A DNA stretch of 64,000 bases, from the NCBI RefSeq assembly GCF_001640805.2, contig NC_066842.1:23000075-23064074 (forward strand), read 5' to 3'. This DNA comes from Lates calcarifer (Eukaryota > Chordata > Actinopteri > Centropomidae). A model generated the notes under the pieces. That model saw only the letters and a program-made list of their open reading frames with translations, searched no databases and had not been told where the DNA came from. Of this stretch, positions 1-14,214 are shown one piece after another; position 1 is the first letter of the stretch, and each line of letters begins with the position of its first letter. The translations under genes and the position numbers were made by a program.

Positions 1-104
1 AGGACTTTTACTTGTTACTTTTGCTGAAGTAAAAGATCCTGTCCTGTTTATTCTAAATGGGCAAAGAGTCATGTGTGCACTTTTGTTTTTACCCTTCCTG
101 TCAG

Positions 105-177
105 ATCTCCCTGTGCTGTCAGACCTGTCCCAGTAGTTCGGTACAGAAAGAGCAGAGTGACTACATATCTTAAAAAG
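105..177 (+). other. Candidate internal or 3'-terminal exon of an unseen upstream gene
   Basis: A 73-base block follows a strong acceptor (pyrimidine-rich tract ending CAG at 104) and is followed by a consensus donor (AAAAAG|GTAAGG). One frame is open across it (24 codons, ending TTYLKK). Another frame ends at TAA (172-174) and has an AATAAA signal about 65 bases later, which would make it a last exon. The two models exclude each other and I recognise neither protein. No other exon of such a gene is visible to the right, so it would belong to a gene lying left of the window. It may be a chance pairing of splice-like sites. Confidence 0.22.
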
Positions 178-1211
178 GTAAGGTGTAATATTATGAGAGG
201 ACACTTCATGGAGATAAGTCTGCACACTTCTGTTTTACAAATAAAGAAAAACTTAATCCTGAAGGAAAAAGACAGCTCAATCACAGTGTATTTTTGTATT
301 TCTGCAAAAATTTCATAAAGGTTTCATCAGGCCAGCACTGATTAAATGAACTCATTTCACAGAGGAACCAGCAGTTATCAGTTCAACACCAGATATACAT
401 GTTTTTAATATAAAAGTGGTGACATGCCAAAATATCAGCAGTCCATAGCAAATTATTGACCAGCGACACCTTCGAGTGTCTGTCCTGAGCACCCCACTCT
501 CCTAAAAAAAAATAATTTAATAAAAAAAATAAGATAAACAAGGCCACAAATAATTCTTCCTGTTTATCAGGTAGCATTAACATCACAGGCTGCATCATAG
601 TGTCAGTGTCACAGCCTTGAGGGTTAGTTTATGAATACAGCCATGAACCAGTGTGTGAGATAACCCTGAATATCGAAATTAATATCTTTCTCACCTTTTA
701 CAGCTATGGATGATTAAAACGTTTAATAAAATCTGTGCTTTATTTTTATTTGTATATATGGTGAGCCCCTTTAAACCCCTTGTTTGTCCTTACACTGTGA
801 TGTTTTGAAAAAGGAATACATGTGTGTAAATGTAAGGGTTGCATATGTGTATGTACACACTGAACCTGTTCACTGCTCTCCAGCTGTAAGCAGCAGCACT
901 ACAACAGCATCTGAAGCCAATAAAGAAATTGAAAAATTATGTTACATTTGATATGAACTCTACTCGCTCGGCGGATGACAGCTACGCATAATCTGTCACC
1001 GTGTGTCTCCCTGGCAGAAATGCCAGAAAAGAGGTGTATTTTCAGATACAAATGAGCAATTCGGAAGGCCATTGTGTGCGGTGTGCATCATTGTACTTTC
1101 TAATTTCCCAGACTCAGAAACCATTGTGGGAAATGCTATTGTGTTGTCGAGTGCTTGTTTTTTTCCTGTGGGTTTTGTGTTTTTTGTGTCTGTACAGCTT
1201 TTGAAATGGGT

Positions 1212-1214
<3 letters not shown>

Positions 1215-1248
<34 letters not shown>
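1215..1248. repeat. (CA)n microsatellite
   Basis: Seventeen uninterrupted CA units. The short ORFs running through it on both strands are repeat artefacts. Confidence 0.95.
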
Positions 1249-1251
<3 letters not shown>

Positions 1252-3964
1252 GGTTTTTGTTTGTTTCTTTTTTTTCAATTTTTTTGCAGACCTTAACATA
1301 ACCTGTGTTTTTCTGTGTTCCTTTTCACATACATCTAGGTCAAGTCATATGAGACTGTAGTAGTTTGGAGGAGGCAGTGAGGGGAGAGAATAATAGGACC
1401 GATGAGGCCGACTGTACCACTTTGACAGCTTACTGTGAAGACAGCATGCTCCACTACGATAGCAAGATAAAATGGGACTTGTGACATATCATGAGGTAAA
1501 CATGATGTCTGAGGATAACCTAAGAAATACATTTTGACATTGAAACAGCAAAGGTCTGGATTAGGGTGATGGATTTGCAGTTTAACTTACTTGGGTTAAA
1601 CTAAACCAACCACATCTACGTAAGTGAGCTTCTCACATCACACAGTTACTCTGCAGTATTACAACAACGGTCGTGTTATTCTTTATTATAATCACATCAG
1701 AAATATTTTCAGCTGACTGTGGCACATGATATAAAGTTTGTGGAACTTCTCAAGAGTTTGATATTTTCTGGGAGCCATGCATTTGTTTTCTTGACAATTG
1801 CATAGGGGATTATTACCACTCCTATGTGTGAGCCAAGAGCCAGGAGCCAGTTCGCTCAGTGTAGCATTAAGACTAGAAACAAAATCTACTTAAAGGCACC
1901 TTTAAAGCACGCTTATTATCAGGGCTGCTTCCCTGAAAGTCTAGGAGTCGATATATCACTCGATACATGTGAGTCGACTTCAACTGCTTCACCATATACA
2001 GAGCGATACAGGAGCAACACTGTGGCAAACTGTCAACTTTAGCAAGCTGAGTCTTGTCTTAAAATGACTGAAACACAAAACTAACTGTGATGGAAGCAAA
2101 GACAGGTGATGGAAAACAGAGGGCGGGACAGTACGACTTGTTTCTGTTGGCACTCTCCGATATTCTTAGTTGTGGTGTATGACTGACAGCACCATCACAG
2201 CACCTGACAGAGGAAACAACAACAACTGTATGGGAATCTAATTTTTTTACTTCCCAGATGATGAATAAAAATATTAAAACAAGGGTGTTGACATGAGAGT
2301 CATGTACAGTAGCATGGTGTGAGGCAGCTGCTCTGCAGCTGAGCTGCACTGACATATGCAGCGGAGAGAGTGATATATCTCTAGATAGGGTGTAACATGA
2401 TTTAATGCATGTGTTCATAAAAATAAAAAATAAAGGTAAGAAAAAGCTTGAATCAATGAACCACAAGTACATGAACAGTTAATATACGGAGGAGGGCAAG
2501 TTTCTAGTTTTTGTGCTAAGCTACGCTAACTGGGTAGCTTCATATTTAGCCACAGAAATAACAGTAGTGTCAATCTCATGAATTTCTTAGCAGGAAAAGA
2601 AGTGTATCTCCCAAAAATGTCTCGCTATTCCTTTCATGTAAGTGAAAAAGTGTACTGCAAATCAAAATCTGAATTAAAACCTTCAAAACCAAATTATCTA
2701 GTATACAATAAGAGCACCCTCATACACATTTTACCCAAACTAGTTACTGCAGCTCCTCCTCATCATTGGATGGATTATAAACAAGCAGAGGCACAAATGC
2801 CAACTGTGCACGTAAACGCTTGTAAGATTAAATGTCCTCATAAATCAACACACACAACATGATTTCTGCATGCACTAAATACCTACAACACACTCAAAAT
2901 GATATGACATTTGTTAGATGAAACAATAGATTAATGGTCTCCCACAGGGAAATGGATAATGTATCAGTTCAGTGTGTACTTCTTCTTTTTTTTTTAACAG
3001 ATGTTTTGCTTGACCTGCTGTTATATTTAACTTTGACAAACAATGCAGTGCACAGGGAATATAAAATATGATTGTAACTGCCATTCAGTGGTTTCAGAGC
3101 TAAAAACAGACACAGTGCAGAGCTGTAGATAATGGCAGTGGCTGCTTTAAAGGTGCATAAAGCAGATGGTTAGTACAAAACTCTGGCACTTGTTGCATAG
3201 CTAACATCTTCACATGACTTTACTCACAGAGCAAATCAGTTATCAAGCAGGTAAAACCAGGTTTTATCTTGATTAAACACGAGTGGTTTGATCATACAGC
3301 TGTGTGTGGAACCAGTGCAGAAACAGCACAGCTCATATTTCATTAAAAAATTAGACTATAGTCACAATTTGGAACCTGTCTGAAAGAGGCTGATGGACAG
3401 CCTTGTATTTGGCTGAATGACAGTACACTGTTTATTTAATGGGTTTTGAAAGGGTTTTATGAGCCCACTGGGATGACTGGAGCCATATGCAATAATGTGA
3501 AAACACCACACCCACCAAAATTACAAGGTTTTACTATGACAATCAAGTATGCAGCATTGAATTAAACAGTTACACTTTACAGTATATATGTATTATAGCA
3601 TAAAAACATTTTTTATCTTTAAAGCAAATGCATTTTGGAACTGAACCTATCAGTACAGCATCTGTAAAACCACAAATGACACTGAAAAAAAAACAAAAAA
3701 CAAAAAAAAAAAACACAAAATAAAAATCCAGACATGTCAAAGCTGCAAAAACTGAGCATGTTGAATGTGGGGTCAAATCACTTCTAAAAGAATATTCACA
3801 ATTTTATCAATTTGACAGACTGCTATATATTCATAGAGTTGAATATGACATAGAAGACTGAAGTAGGTCCAAACATCATTACAGAGAGAGACCTTCCTAA
3901 TCTATAATTCTGTCTCCACAGTTTATACAGAGGGTCCTGTAAGCATGGCAACCACTCCAAATAT

Positions 3965-3988
3965 CACACACACACACACACACACACA
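3965..3988. repeat. (CA)n microsatellite
   Basis: About twelve CA units, followed by looser CA-rich sequence to about 4060. Confidence 0.9.
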
Positions 3989-5683
3989 AACACCATCAGG
4001 TACGTATTGTACACCTACGCACTCAGACACACAAACAGACATATTCACCCACACACACAAAACTCAACATTGTGAAATCCTTCAGGAAATGTAAACTGCA
4101 AACCCAAACTCAATTACGATTAAAAACAGGATTTTAATGCTTTTTTTAATGCTTTTAATGCTTTAATTAACGCTTTACAGATACAATCTTCAAAATCAGT
4201 GGAAATAACTGAAATAGAATATATGCAAAACCTAGAGTTTAAGTAGCTGAAATATAACAGCTAAAAACCTTCAGCTCCAACACTTGGAAACAGTCATAAA
4301 CAACTGCAGACCTTGATATGATAGAACATGTCATATGAATTCTAAATTGTTCATTGTGTAATAATTTTCTATATAGATTAATATTTTTCATGACTCACAT
4401 ATTTCATCTTGCATTAGTAAATCACATTTACTGCAGTATCATAACAAAGTTTATCCTTATTCTAAACATAATTCAACCCCTAATTTGTACAGTTGGCTAA
4501 TTACAGAATTAACTGTTATTTCCCCAAAACAAGTCTTCAGCCTAAATGACCGTACAGGTCATTTGTCCCCATCTTTTGATAGGAGCATGTCCTGAATTAG
4601 TGCCCTGCGGCACTGGAGATATTTCACAGAGAAACTGTTAAAAATCACTGAACTTTATGATGTGACAACACTATAGTAAAGGTTTGGTTAGATTAGGCAC
4701 AGGTTTAGGGTTAAAATAAGTACATTGTTAATGTTAGAGGATGTTTGTTGTACAATAATAAACATGTAGTAATGGAACAGTCATGGTTGTGATTAAAAGA
4801 AAAAGTCCAGTGTTTTGCCTATGTGGATGTTATTCTGTAATAACATCACCTGACTCCCTCCTTTGCTCCCATCATAATTTCTATAGCTACGTAGAAAACA
4901 TGTTGTTGTGAGGCATTCGTTGAAAGGACTTATGCTGCCTTATACAACTGCTTTTATGTGACTTAACAATAAAGCATATCTAGGGGCCATAATAAGCTGC
5001 ATGCACAAATGATCTGTGGGACAATTTTTCATTCCCTAAGCTACACCCTTGTCAAGTTTTCTGTTCTCGGGTCTCACACAGCACTTATGTGGTTTACAGT
5101 GTTGACGGTGGCAGATTTACCATCAAAATTCACAGAAATTTTTGAGATAATGTGCCAGAGAAACAAAAGCAACTTCTTAATTCTTATCAGTGACTCTTGA
5201 TTTTATCAGCTTAAATGACAACTGTCATTTTATAAACTATAGCTAGCTGGATAACAAAGCTGATGCTTCAGTTGAAAACTCTGTCATCCTCACCAGTTGG
5301 TAATCCATGAGTAGAAATGGAAATAAAGAAACAGTATTGTCCTCTATATTGTAGTGTACAACTAGTCAAGGTAGTCCTAGTTCGATAAGAAAAAAAAAAT
5401 GCAAGACCAAACTGTGATTTCATTCTATCTTAACCCTGTTTGGCGTCTTATTTTATAACACTCCAAGAGAAGAAAATGTAGGATGGGGACTCCTTGGGGA
5501 AGAGGTTTAGTGAATGGTAAATTAGATGGTGGTACAACATGGTAATAAACCCACATGCTAGCAGCATGGCTCTAGAGATGGCAGTGTTAGTCCAATGCTT
5601 TGGTTGGAAATATTTCAATAAATATGATTGCATAAGTTTAATCAGTTTCCCATCAGTTTTCAGCTGCTACTTTGTGGTCTGTG

Positions 5684-5880
5684 CTAATTAGCAAAGGCTA
5701 GCATGCCAAAATGCTAAACTAAGCTGGTGAGCATGGTAAAGATTAAATCCCTGCTGAACATCAGTATGTTAGCATTGTCATTGTGAGCATGTTAGCATGC
5801 TGACATTAGCATTTGCTCCACTGTGCCAAAGTACGGAGTCACAGAGCTGCCAATGTGGCTGTAGACTTTTAGTTAGACCC
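5684..5880. repeat. Percomorph dispersed repeat (TTAGCATGCTAACATTAGC type)
   Basis: The block contains repeated GCTAGCATG, GTTAGCAT and ATGCTGACATTAGCA motifs, followed by the 'tgtgccaaagtacggagtcacagagctgcc' type tail. I recognise this as a common dispersed repeat of spiny-rayed fish genomes. Edges are approximate. It is one of the clues used to place the host among percomorphs. Confidence 0.65.
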
Positions 5881-6475
5881 ACAATGCTAGGCTTCAGGCC
5901 CACTGTCTAACGCTCAGACTGACTAAAAATCTTCTTAAATGGTTAACACAGATACAGATACAACAAAGCCTTGTGTTTAAGATAAAATCCTGTGTAATCT
6001 TGGTCTTAATGCTTGGATGTACCTTGTCTTCCAGCCTCAGCCCACACACTCACTAACCCCTCACATAATTTTTGTTTTGTTTTGTTTTTTTACAAACAAG
6101 TAGATACACGCCTGCATACACAGACACAGACATACACACCTGAACAAATCCACATAGACAAATGTAGAAGTCCTGATGTTTTTAATCAGCAGTGGGGCCC
6201 CACCCTGGCAGATAAGCGTCTGGTTACATGTCTGTAAAGAGCAGTGGAGAAGGCCGAGTTACCTCAGCAGATGGCCCTATCAGTGTTGGGTAAACCAGCC
6301 ACCAGAGCGGCCGTGTTTGGCTTAACGGCCTATAAGTAATTCATTGTGTTCACTGAGAAGGAGCATCTGTCGACCCCTCAGCCCTGGAGACGCACACATA
6401 CACACACACACAGTTATGCATAGATGCATAGATAAACATACTTACATGAACATTTGGTCACATGCACAAATGCAG

Positions 6476-6478
<3 letters not shown>

Positions 6479-6520
<42 letters not shown>
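6479..6520. repeat. (CA)n microsatellite
   Basis: Twenty-one uninterrupted CA units, flanked by looser CA-rich sequence from about 6390 to 6535. Confidence 0.95.
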
Positions 6521-6526
<6 letters not shown>

Positions 6527-7959
6527 TACACACAGGGCTTCCAAGCTCATTTGTAGTGGGCAGTGCAGGTGGCTGGAGGAAAAGGAGAGGTCTTTGTTCC
6601 ATGTGACTTGCATTGATCAGATAACCTCCATGATCTTAGTTAATACTCACTAAGAACTCATTTACCTGCTAATGTAAAAGCAGATTTGAAAACAGAAAGG
6701 AGAGAAAGAGAGATGATGTAGAGAGAAGGAGGAGGGAAAAGACAGGGAGAGCGGCCAGGCAGCCAGAGCTCCACAGGAGGTCGAAAACCCACAACTATAA
6801 TGTTCAAATACTGGATTTATATTTTCACATCAATGGTTTGGTCAATTTGTGTTGTCTGTCACTTATGGTCTTTATTGAATAAACTCTTGTACAATCACAC
6901 CTCCCTATCATATCATGTCTTCTCGGCCTGTAAACAATTTTATGCCTCAACTAGTGCTATTATAATAACGACATGCAAAAGACACTCCTTTGGACACAAA
7001 CATCAACTTGTATTGCATTTTCTTATTCATAAGCATGGCTGATAACCCTTTCAACATGGCAAGTCATCTTAAAAAGGGCGCTCTGGTGATGTGATAGTAA
7101 TTTCCCAAATTGCTTTTAATTGAAGTGTGTAGCCCAAGACTTTGAATTCAAAAACAAAAAGGGAGTCTCTCTCATACACTATCATCATGACTGCTGCTGT
7201 AAACACTGACTAGAGCAAATGTGTACCACAATACTTCTGTCGCTGAAAATAGTCCCCAACAAATACACTATTTACTCAACAAAAACTTACTGAGAAACAA
7301 ATTACTGAGCCTTTTCTAAAGTAAAACTATATATCTTTAATTATTAAAAAGTGAAGTCCTTCATAGAAACAAATTCTTGTTGTCACAGACAGTGCAGGGA
7401 AGTTGGAAAGAGATGGACTAATGCATTGTTTGTTTTGGTTGAAATTTGTTGAAAAAAAGAAAACATGGGGGCTATAAACAGATCAAATCAATTGCGTACA
7501 ATATATATCATTTATAATTAAGCTAATGTTAAATTTTAACCCTCAAAAACATAAATGTAAGACTGTAACTGGTGAATTTGTATAACCTCTGTCTAGATTA
7601 AATATGATGTGATTTTTAAATAATTAAGAACAACGATACAATTTGTCTTAGTTTGTCCTAATACAGACAAATGCTGTGAAATGGACACAAACACACAAAA
7701 ATTAGCAAATAGAGCATCATTAAATTTAACTGTTTTTTTGGTACCATGTTAAACCTGAGAAACCTCAAATATCACTGAAACTCTACTCTGACAGCTGTCT
7801 TTGTGTCATTTAAACAAAGTTAGCTCAAGTTAGTCGAGTTAAATTTCAAGTCAGATTTTATTTGTATGACACCATCTCATAAAGAAGCAGTCCAAGGTGC
7901 CTCACATCACAATACAACAATAAAGATAAAGAAAAGCAAAATGCATTCACTCATCAGCT

Positions 7960-8400
7960 ATACAGTGGCTCAGAGGAAAGTGCTCCAGAGGGTCATTAAC
8001 ACGGCCCAGAAGATTGTTGGCTGCCTTCTCCACACATTGAACCCCGCTGTCTCAAAAAAGCCTATAACATTATAAAGGACAGTTCTCACCCTGGACTGAA
8101 TCTGAACTTGAACTGCTGCCATCAGGCAGACAGTACAGATCAATACAACAAGGACAAACAGATTCAACAGTTTTTACCCAACAGCAATAACTACACTCAA
8201 TACAGCCAAAAACATAACCTGAGGTGCAATAAGGGATTGTGCAATGAGAACAGAAGGTATGGTGTGCGTGTGTGTTTGTGCTTGTTTTTCTCTATTTTAT
8301 TTATTTTATATGTTATTTTAGGAATGATGCATCGACTGGATGGCATTTTTAATTTCGTTGCACATGTGGCAATGACAATAAAGATATTCTGATATTCTGA
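7960..8400 (+). mobile_element. 3' end of an L2-like (Maui-type) non-LTR retrotransposon
   Basis: The left part encodes a decayed C-terminus of a LINE reverse transcriptase: a frame reading VLQRVINTAQKIVGCLL, then a degenerate 'IIKDSSHPG...LLPSGRRYR'-like stretch with stops. The right part is a 3' UTR ending in ATTTCGTTGCACATGTGGCA, an ATAAAG stretch and a short terminal duplication (GATATTCTGATATTCTGA at about 8383-8400). Short tandem tails of this kind are typical of the L2 clade. The copy is 5'-truncated, has no endonuclease and is inactive. The family assignment rests on my memory of fish LINE sequences. Confidence 0.75.
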
Positions 8401-11400
8401 ACACACATCCATACAACATATTCATATACATACACTTATGAAAACACATATCCGTAATACAGACACATAGAAATAGACAGACACATATATACATACATGT
8501 ATGTATTATTAGCTAGCTCACAAAAGTTAAGCTTATATTAGCTAGCCAACAAGGTAGCTAATGCTGCATATCACTGCTGCAGAATAGGAAGAAATTTTTC
8601 CTTTATTCCAACATGGTAGCCTCTTGCTAAACTTATACAGTGACACCACAATGAATTCAAAATGAGGTACTTTTTGTGTTAGATATTTGTAGCATTAACA
8701 GGTGAAACAAACAGTGTCAGCTCAATTAAACTGATTAGTATTGATACTACGTTTTATTTTCACGTAACTACCAGCAGTGGTGGCTTTGCAGCCAAGTTCC
8801 TGTTGCTAAGCAGGAGATATTGTCGCTGTTGGAGAATCCATGATATCTTTGACTCTGACTTATAATTAGGAAGCTGACATGAGCAGATTTTCTCACTTGA
8901 CATCAGGCCTACAGGCAGCTTGGCCTTCTAGGTGAATATGTTGAGTTTTCTATCAGATGATAATAATTTTATGCAAATGTACTTTATTGAAAGCTTTTGC
9001 TATGATACTACACTTTTCTGTTTTAAAACACCAAATTCCCCCAGGCTACAGATGCTGCTGCCATATAATGCAGGAGGCCAAATGCAGGGTGGGATATAAT
9101 ATATTGTAACATGCACAACCACAATTGCTTTTCAAAGTTAACGATACAACATGACAGAGTTACTTTTACAAATGCCATTTCCAAATACTCCCAGCGTCTG
9201 ATGGACATGTTCTTAAAGCATGGTTGTTTCCTTCAGCCAGCACTCTGCCAAAGGAATAATAACAGAAAAGTGCCCATCACCCAGCTTTTCAGCTCACTCT
9301 CTCAAATGGCAGAAATTACAGGCCTGCTTCGGTTTTAGCTGTTGAGACTTGGCTGTAATGTGTACAGCCGCTCAGTCCCCCACCAAGGCCATTCGCCTCT
9401 GACTGAATTGGGAACGTGAGAGGGTAGGGAGGCAAGTTCAGGTGACCTCTTTTTAAGCTCTTCCTTTGAGCATAGTCTCTTTTTCTTTGGGGAAAAATGG
9501 CAAAAATAATTGTGTCCCTGACTTCTTGTCTTTTGTTGCAAACCTGAGCGAGGGGAAGGTTTGACCCTGTGGAGAGAATTGGCTATATCCTATTCATGAT
9601 CAATACTCTACTAATATCTGATACTTGTTCTCTGCTCTGCAACTGTTGGACACACATGTAATTAGACTCATAAACACTATAGCCTCTGCTCTTTCTGTCA
9701 TGGTAAAGCCTGGTGGATGGGAGATACAAGAGGAAGTCAATAGCAGAAAAACACAGAAAAAAAAAAAAAAAACTAGGACAGGAATCTGTCTGAGGAAAAT
9801 GCTGAATTATAACTGTAATTGTGAAATGGCAATTTTCTGTTGTTTGCAATGATCAAAAGAAAGGAATGGATAATTGAAATTTTTCACATTACGTAAGTAT
9901 GTGCACACACATGCAAATGCAAAAACACACACATACACCACAACCCACACACACACACGTTGACAAAAAAATTGTACTAGCTTTTGCATTTTCACTATCC
10001 TTCCTCTCCCCCTGGTAACGCACATCTAAAATTATGCCTCACTTGAAGAAAATTGAAATTGAAAATGTGGGACATTTAGCAGGAGGGTTCCCTTATAACC
10101 AATTACACACAAGAGCCAGAATATGGCTTCCTAAGGCTGAAGAGTTAAAGCTAAAATAAATAACAGAAGGTCAGAGAAAATGTATACGATTAATTGAGAG
10201 TGTTGTGATGTGTTTTTTCATGTGAAAAAAAAAAAGATGCATGCACTGCTCAGTTTTAAGGCTTGATCTCTTGACCAAATTATTCATGTTGAAATGATGA
10301 GGATGGAAACGGTGTGTGTGTGTGTGTGTGTGTGTGTGGTGTCCTCTGTGTATATTTAACCTATGAACTTTTCTTGTGCGTAAAATATCAAAGTAACAGC
10401 ACTTGTCTCTTATTCATGCTCATGTCACCCTTGGCCTGTTCCGTCCCACTTCATACATTGTCTGAGGATAAATACATTCTGAGTGGTATCAAAGGTCTGG
10501 GCAGGAAACACATATATTTAAAACACTGCTGGCTCAAATTTCTGGTTTGATGTCAGTTAATCACCAAAAGTGAATTATTAGATGTATTATATACCAACAC
10601 GTACTAGTGCCATGTGCCTAGGGATTCATTTTGATGTAAAATGTGTATTTGTACAAAGTGTTTATCATAATTTGCTTAGTCTGCTTTGTCTAATATGTGC
10701 TGTCCAGTGTGTTCGTATTGTTCAGTGTATATTGTGCAGTTTTATGTCTATTGAACGGCATGTATTTTTAACATGAATATGGGTTTTTCTATTTTATAGT
10801 AATACAACAAAATTGAAGGGCTCTTCAACCATTTATTTTCACTCACTCCCCCACTCATATAAAGTATGATGTGACAATAAGTGTTTAATTTAATTCAGCT
10901 TTGATTCGATTTGATGGGGTCCAGAGCATGGCCACCAAATGCCTCTGGCTTTATTTTTGAGCAGGGTGGGTCCAAATATCTCTATGTCTCAATATCTTTG
11001 TGCCATTTAAAGGATTTTATTTGTTACAATTCAGGCTCTGAACTAAAACCCATGAAGGAACTACAACTCAGTTAAAGTATTTAAGTTCAAATCTGAGATA
11101 CTTGCACTTTGCTTCCATTTTATGATACTTTACATTTACACTCCACACTCCACTACCATTCAGAGGGAAATATTGTACTTAAATTACTCAACTGTATGTA
11201 AAAGATTTAAAATAAGCCACACCTCAACTAGCTATAACAGTAAAATGCTACTTACATATTAGTATATCAGTAATAATAATCCAGTAACACAATAGGTAAT
11301 AGTATAACACTGGCAGGGCCAGTGTTTGTCGTGCATTTTGTGTACTTTTATTTTTGAAACTTTAAGTGCTTTTTGCTAATTATACTTACTTTAGAAAACA

Positions 11401-12241
11401 GGACTTTTAATATAGTGTTGTTATATTTTATATTCCTGAAGTAAATATTTTTTCTTCTACCATTGTATGCATCTGACATTTTAATGTGCAAACACTAAAA
11501 TTTAAATTAATTTACAGTTAGGGTTGTTTTCCTGGCACAAATATACAAGTCCTTGACTCTGTTCCAGGAAATACAAACATCTGATGGTCTGACTGAGGGG
11601 TCTGCTGATCCACTTGGGCCTTTACTGGGCTGGTCCATTCATTATTTCATCCATGCAAGAGACAGGCAAAACTGCATTTTCCTCTCAACCTACTTCTCCC
11701 CTGGTCACCTTTCTCACAGTCCGGTAGTTCACATTTTGCAGCGCTGAGGAGACTGCAGCAAACTGGCCTGCCATAATGCATTTGTGATCACTGTAATTTC
11801 TCAGCAAAAAAAGCAGAAATCATCCACTGTCACAAAAGACAAGAAAAGTTCAGATGCATGAGGATTGGAAAGTTACAGTGTTAAAATGTCCTATTGTGCT
11901 CTGAAATTAGGCTGGAAAGAAAAGTTAAAAGCATCTGTTAAATGCCAAACACAAATGTCTGAGCAAAAGAAGATGGAGGAAATGGTAAAACAATGTATTT
12001 CTATTTGCTTCCCCTTACTTTGCATAACCTTTTCTAAGTGCCTTTTTATATAGGAGTTGTATCATGTCAGTGAATTAGCTCTAGACTTTTCATTCAGATG
12101 TCCTTTAATGCAAATGCTCTTTTAGAAATTTCTGTTCATTATAATGATGATAATGACAGCAATTGCAGACTTTGCACTCTGTTCAGCTCCAACGGTTACT
12201 GTTCCAAAACTGGCTGTTAGCCCTACTCTTTGTCTTTTTTT
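8401..12241. other. Gene-free AT-rich stretch
   Basis: No exon with credible splice sites and no recognisable protein. It contains a TG run at 10312-10339, a poly-A run near 9757-9771 and CA-rich patches near 9900-9960. Confidence 0.6.
10312..10339. repeat. (TG)n microsatellite
   Basis: About thirteen TG units. Confidence 0.92.

Positions 12242-12322
<81 letters not shown>
12242..12322. repeat. (GATA)n microsatellite
   Basis: About twenty uninterrupted GATA/TAGA units. Read on the minus strand it gives a repetitive LSIYLSIYLSIY peptide, which is an artefact and not a protein. Confidence 0.97.
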
Positions 12323-12323
<1 letters not shown>

Positions 12324-14210
12324 ATGGCTAATGAATGAAGTTCAGTCATAAATGAAGTACAGATGAGGGCATACAGTGCAGAAGATTAAGAAGACTGTGG
12401 AGTCTGACAGCACCCAGCAGTCTATGGCTAAAGGTGCTCCTAAGCCTGGCTAACACATTGTGAGGTGGGTTACATTTACATTTCAACATTGTACATAAGG
12501 CTTGTTGCCACAGAAAGTCACTGCTTGCACTGGTTGCATCTCTTTACCATCCCTTTTCCCTTGGCTGCTAAAAAGAGAACAATTTGAAGATTTCAAGTAA
12601 CTCCATTTTGGGGGTCGGGTGATAGTGCAGAAAGCATGCAGTTAAGAGCAACATTTCTGTGCCGTTTCAACTGGAGAAAGAGATGTGAACAAGAGCGGGA
12701 AGAATAGACACTGTCCACTTTGGACTGTAAAAAGCACCAGAAGGATGAAAAAATGATCTTAAATAAGCACCGTGTCTTCTGGCAGATAGGCTAAAAAGTG
12801 TATGAAAACACTCAGATGTAGACTCTCCATCTTTTCTCTACTTCATGGGCTGATGCTAAAAGCTGAGGCGAGGGTCCAGTGTAGTGAGCGATTTATTAGA
12901 GGGAAAATAACAGAAGAACAACCAGAGGATAGTATATAGTTTCTATTTTGAATTGCACCTGTGTGGGTTATTGTTGTCGCACACAAACATCTCTATATAC
13001 TCACACACAAACACACACACACACATATAAACTTACACACACAATTTGGAGGCACAGGCTCAACACAGGAATACAAGCACCGCTCAGACATGTGCACTAA
13101 TGCACACTAATACTACAAAGACATACACACGCGCACACACACACAGATCTACATCATGAGGCACAGGTTTAATCAGACATAGTTGAAAAGGAAAATGCCA
13201 TTAGATTTTAAAGTGGATAATTTCACATCCTTCCCTCCATTCATTTCTTCATTTTTCTTTTCAAACTGGCCTTTTATGCCCACTACATGTGCTTTTATGG
13301 AAAATTACAACATTTAAACGAGACTCTTTGGTCAGGGATAATTGCACAAAGAACCATTAGCAGTCTTCCAAGACTGATGTACTGTGAGCATTTTTCTTTT
13401 TCTTTTTATAATGCTATTCTCTAATCATAAGAACAAGTTTCATAAGAAAAAGGATAATCATAATTTAATTATCTGTCATTATGAGGAGCAAAATGCCAGT
13501 CACCTTGGGTTCACTTATGCTACATGCTGTTATAAACAAATCAATTAAATGAAATAGGCTAAACAAACAAGTCAGTTATATACACTGTAGGTAGAGTGGC
13601 CGAAGGTCTTTTGTTTTTTTCCAGCCAATTTAGTCAAAGCAATTATAATTGTGTTCAAAGTTTGCCAGAGCACTTGAGCCCCTCACCTGCAAACCCACCT
13701 ACTGATCAGTAAATGGGCACTTCAGTGAAATCAGCAGGTGTACTTTTGGCTCATGTGTGGCCACCATAAGGATTTCCTCAAAATACAGTCCACTGCAATT
13801 ATCTACTTAAAAGTGAAGTCTGTAAAATGGTACACTGGGATGCTCAGAAATATTTTTATATTAGTTTTTATTATATTAGTCATATTATATTAGTTTAGTT
13901 ACTCTTGGGGTACTGGTGAAAAATAGATCATATAGGTTAAAACATAAACTCTACTATTACAAATAATTATTTCAGTGAAGTTATTTCAGTCATTTCTAAT
14001 CATTTTCAAATTAAATTTTTATAATTTCAGCTTCAAATTTTCTGTTGAGAGTAATCAAAAAATACATACAGTCATTGATCTTAATATTTGTGTATTCATT
14101 ATGTTTAACAGTCCTGTGTTCCTTTGATGCCGTTACATGTCGGTTCAATCATGACTAACGTTCCTCATTACTGAGCATGTGATATTGGCAACCTTGTCGG
14201 GTTGCAATTC
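12323..14210. other. Gene-free stretch upstream of det1
   Basis: CA-rich patches at about 13000-13145 and otherwise ordinary AT-rich sequence. No exon was recognised. Confidence 0.6.
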
Positions 14211-14214
14211 CTTT

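Larger units (their letters stand above)
178..5683. other. Gene-free AT-rich stretch
   Basis: I see no spliced or intronless gene here. ORFs are short, run through low-complexity sequence, and match no family I know. It holds CA runs at 1215-1248 and 3965-3988 and homopolymer A tracts near 3684-3712. An AATAAA near 914 has no associated coding sequence. Confidence 0.6.

Noticed and set aside
2059..2472. A 137-codon minus-strand ORF
   Set aside because: Hydrophobic, low-information translation of AT-rich DNA with no domain or neighbours.
6186..6395. A GC-richer block with a CCTATAAGTAATTCATT stretch, considered as a conserved non-coding element or exon
   Set aside because: No frame, splice pair or known motif supports it, and conservation cannot be judged without comparison sequences.
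12242..12322. CRISPR-like regular repetition
   Set aside because: Simple GATA tandem repeat with no spacers; eukaryotic microsatellite.
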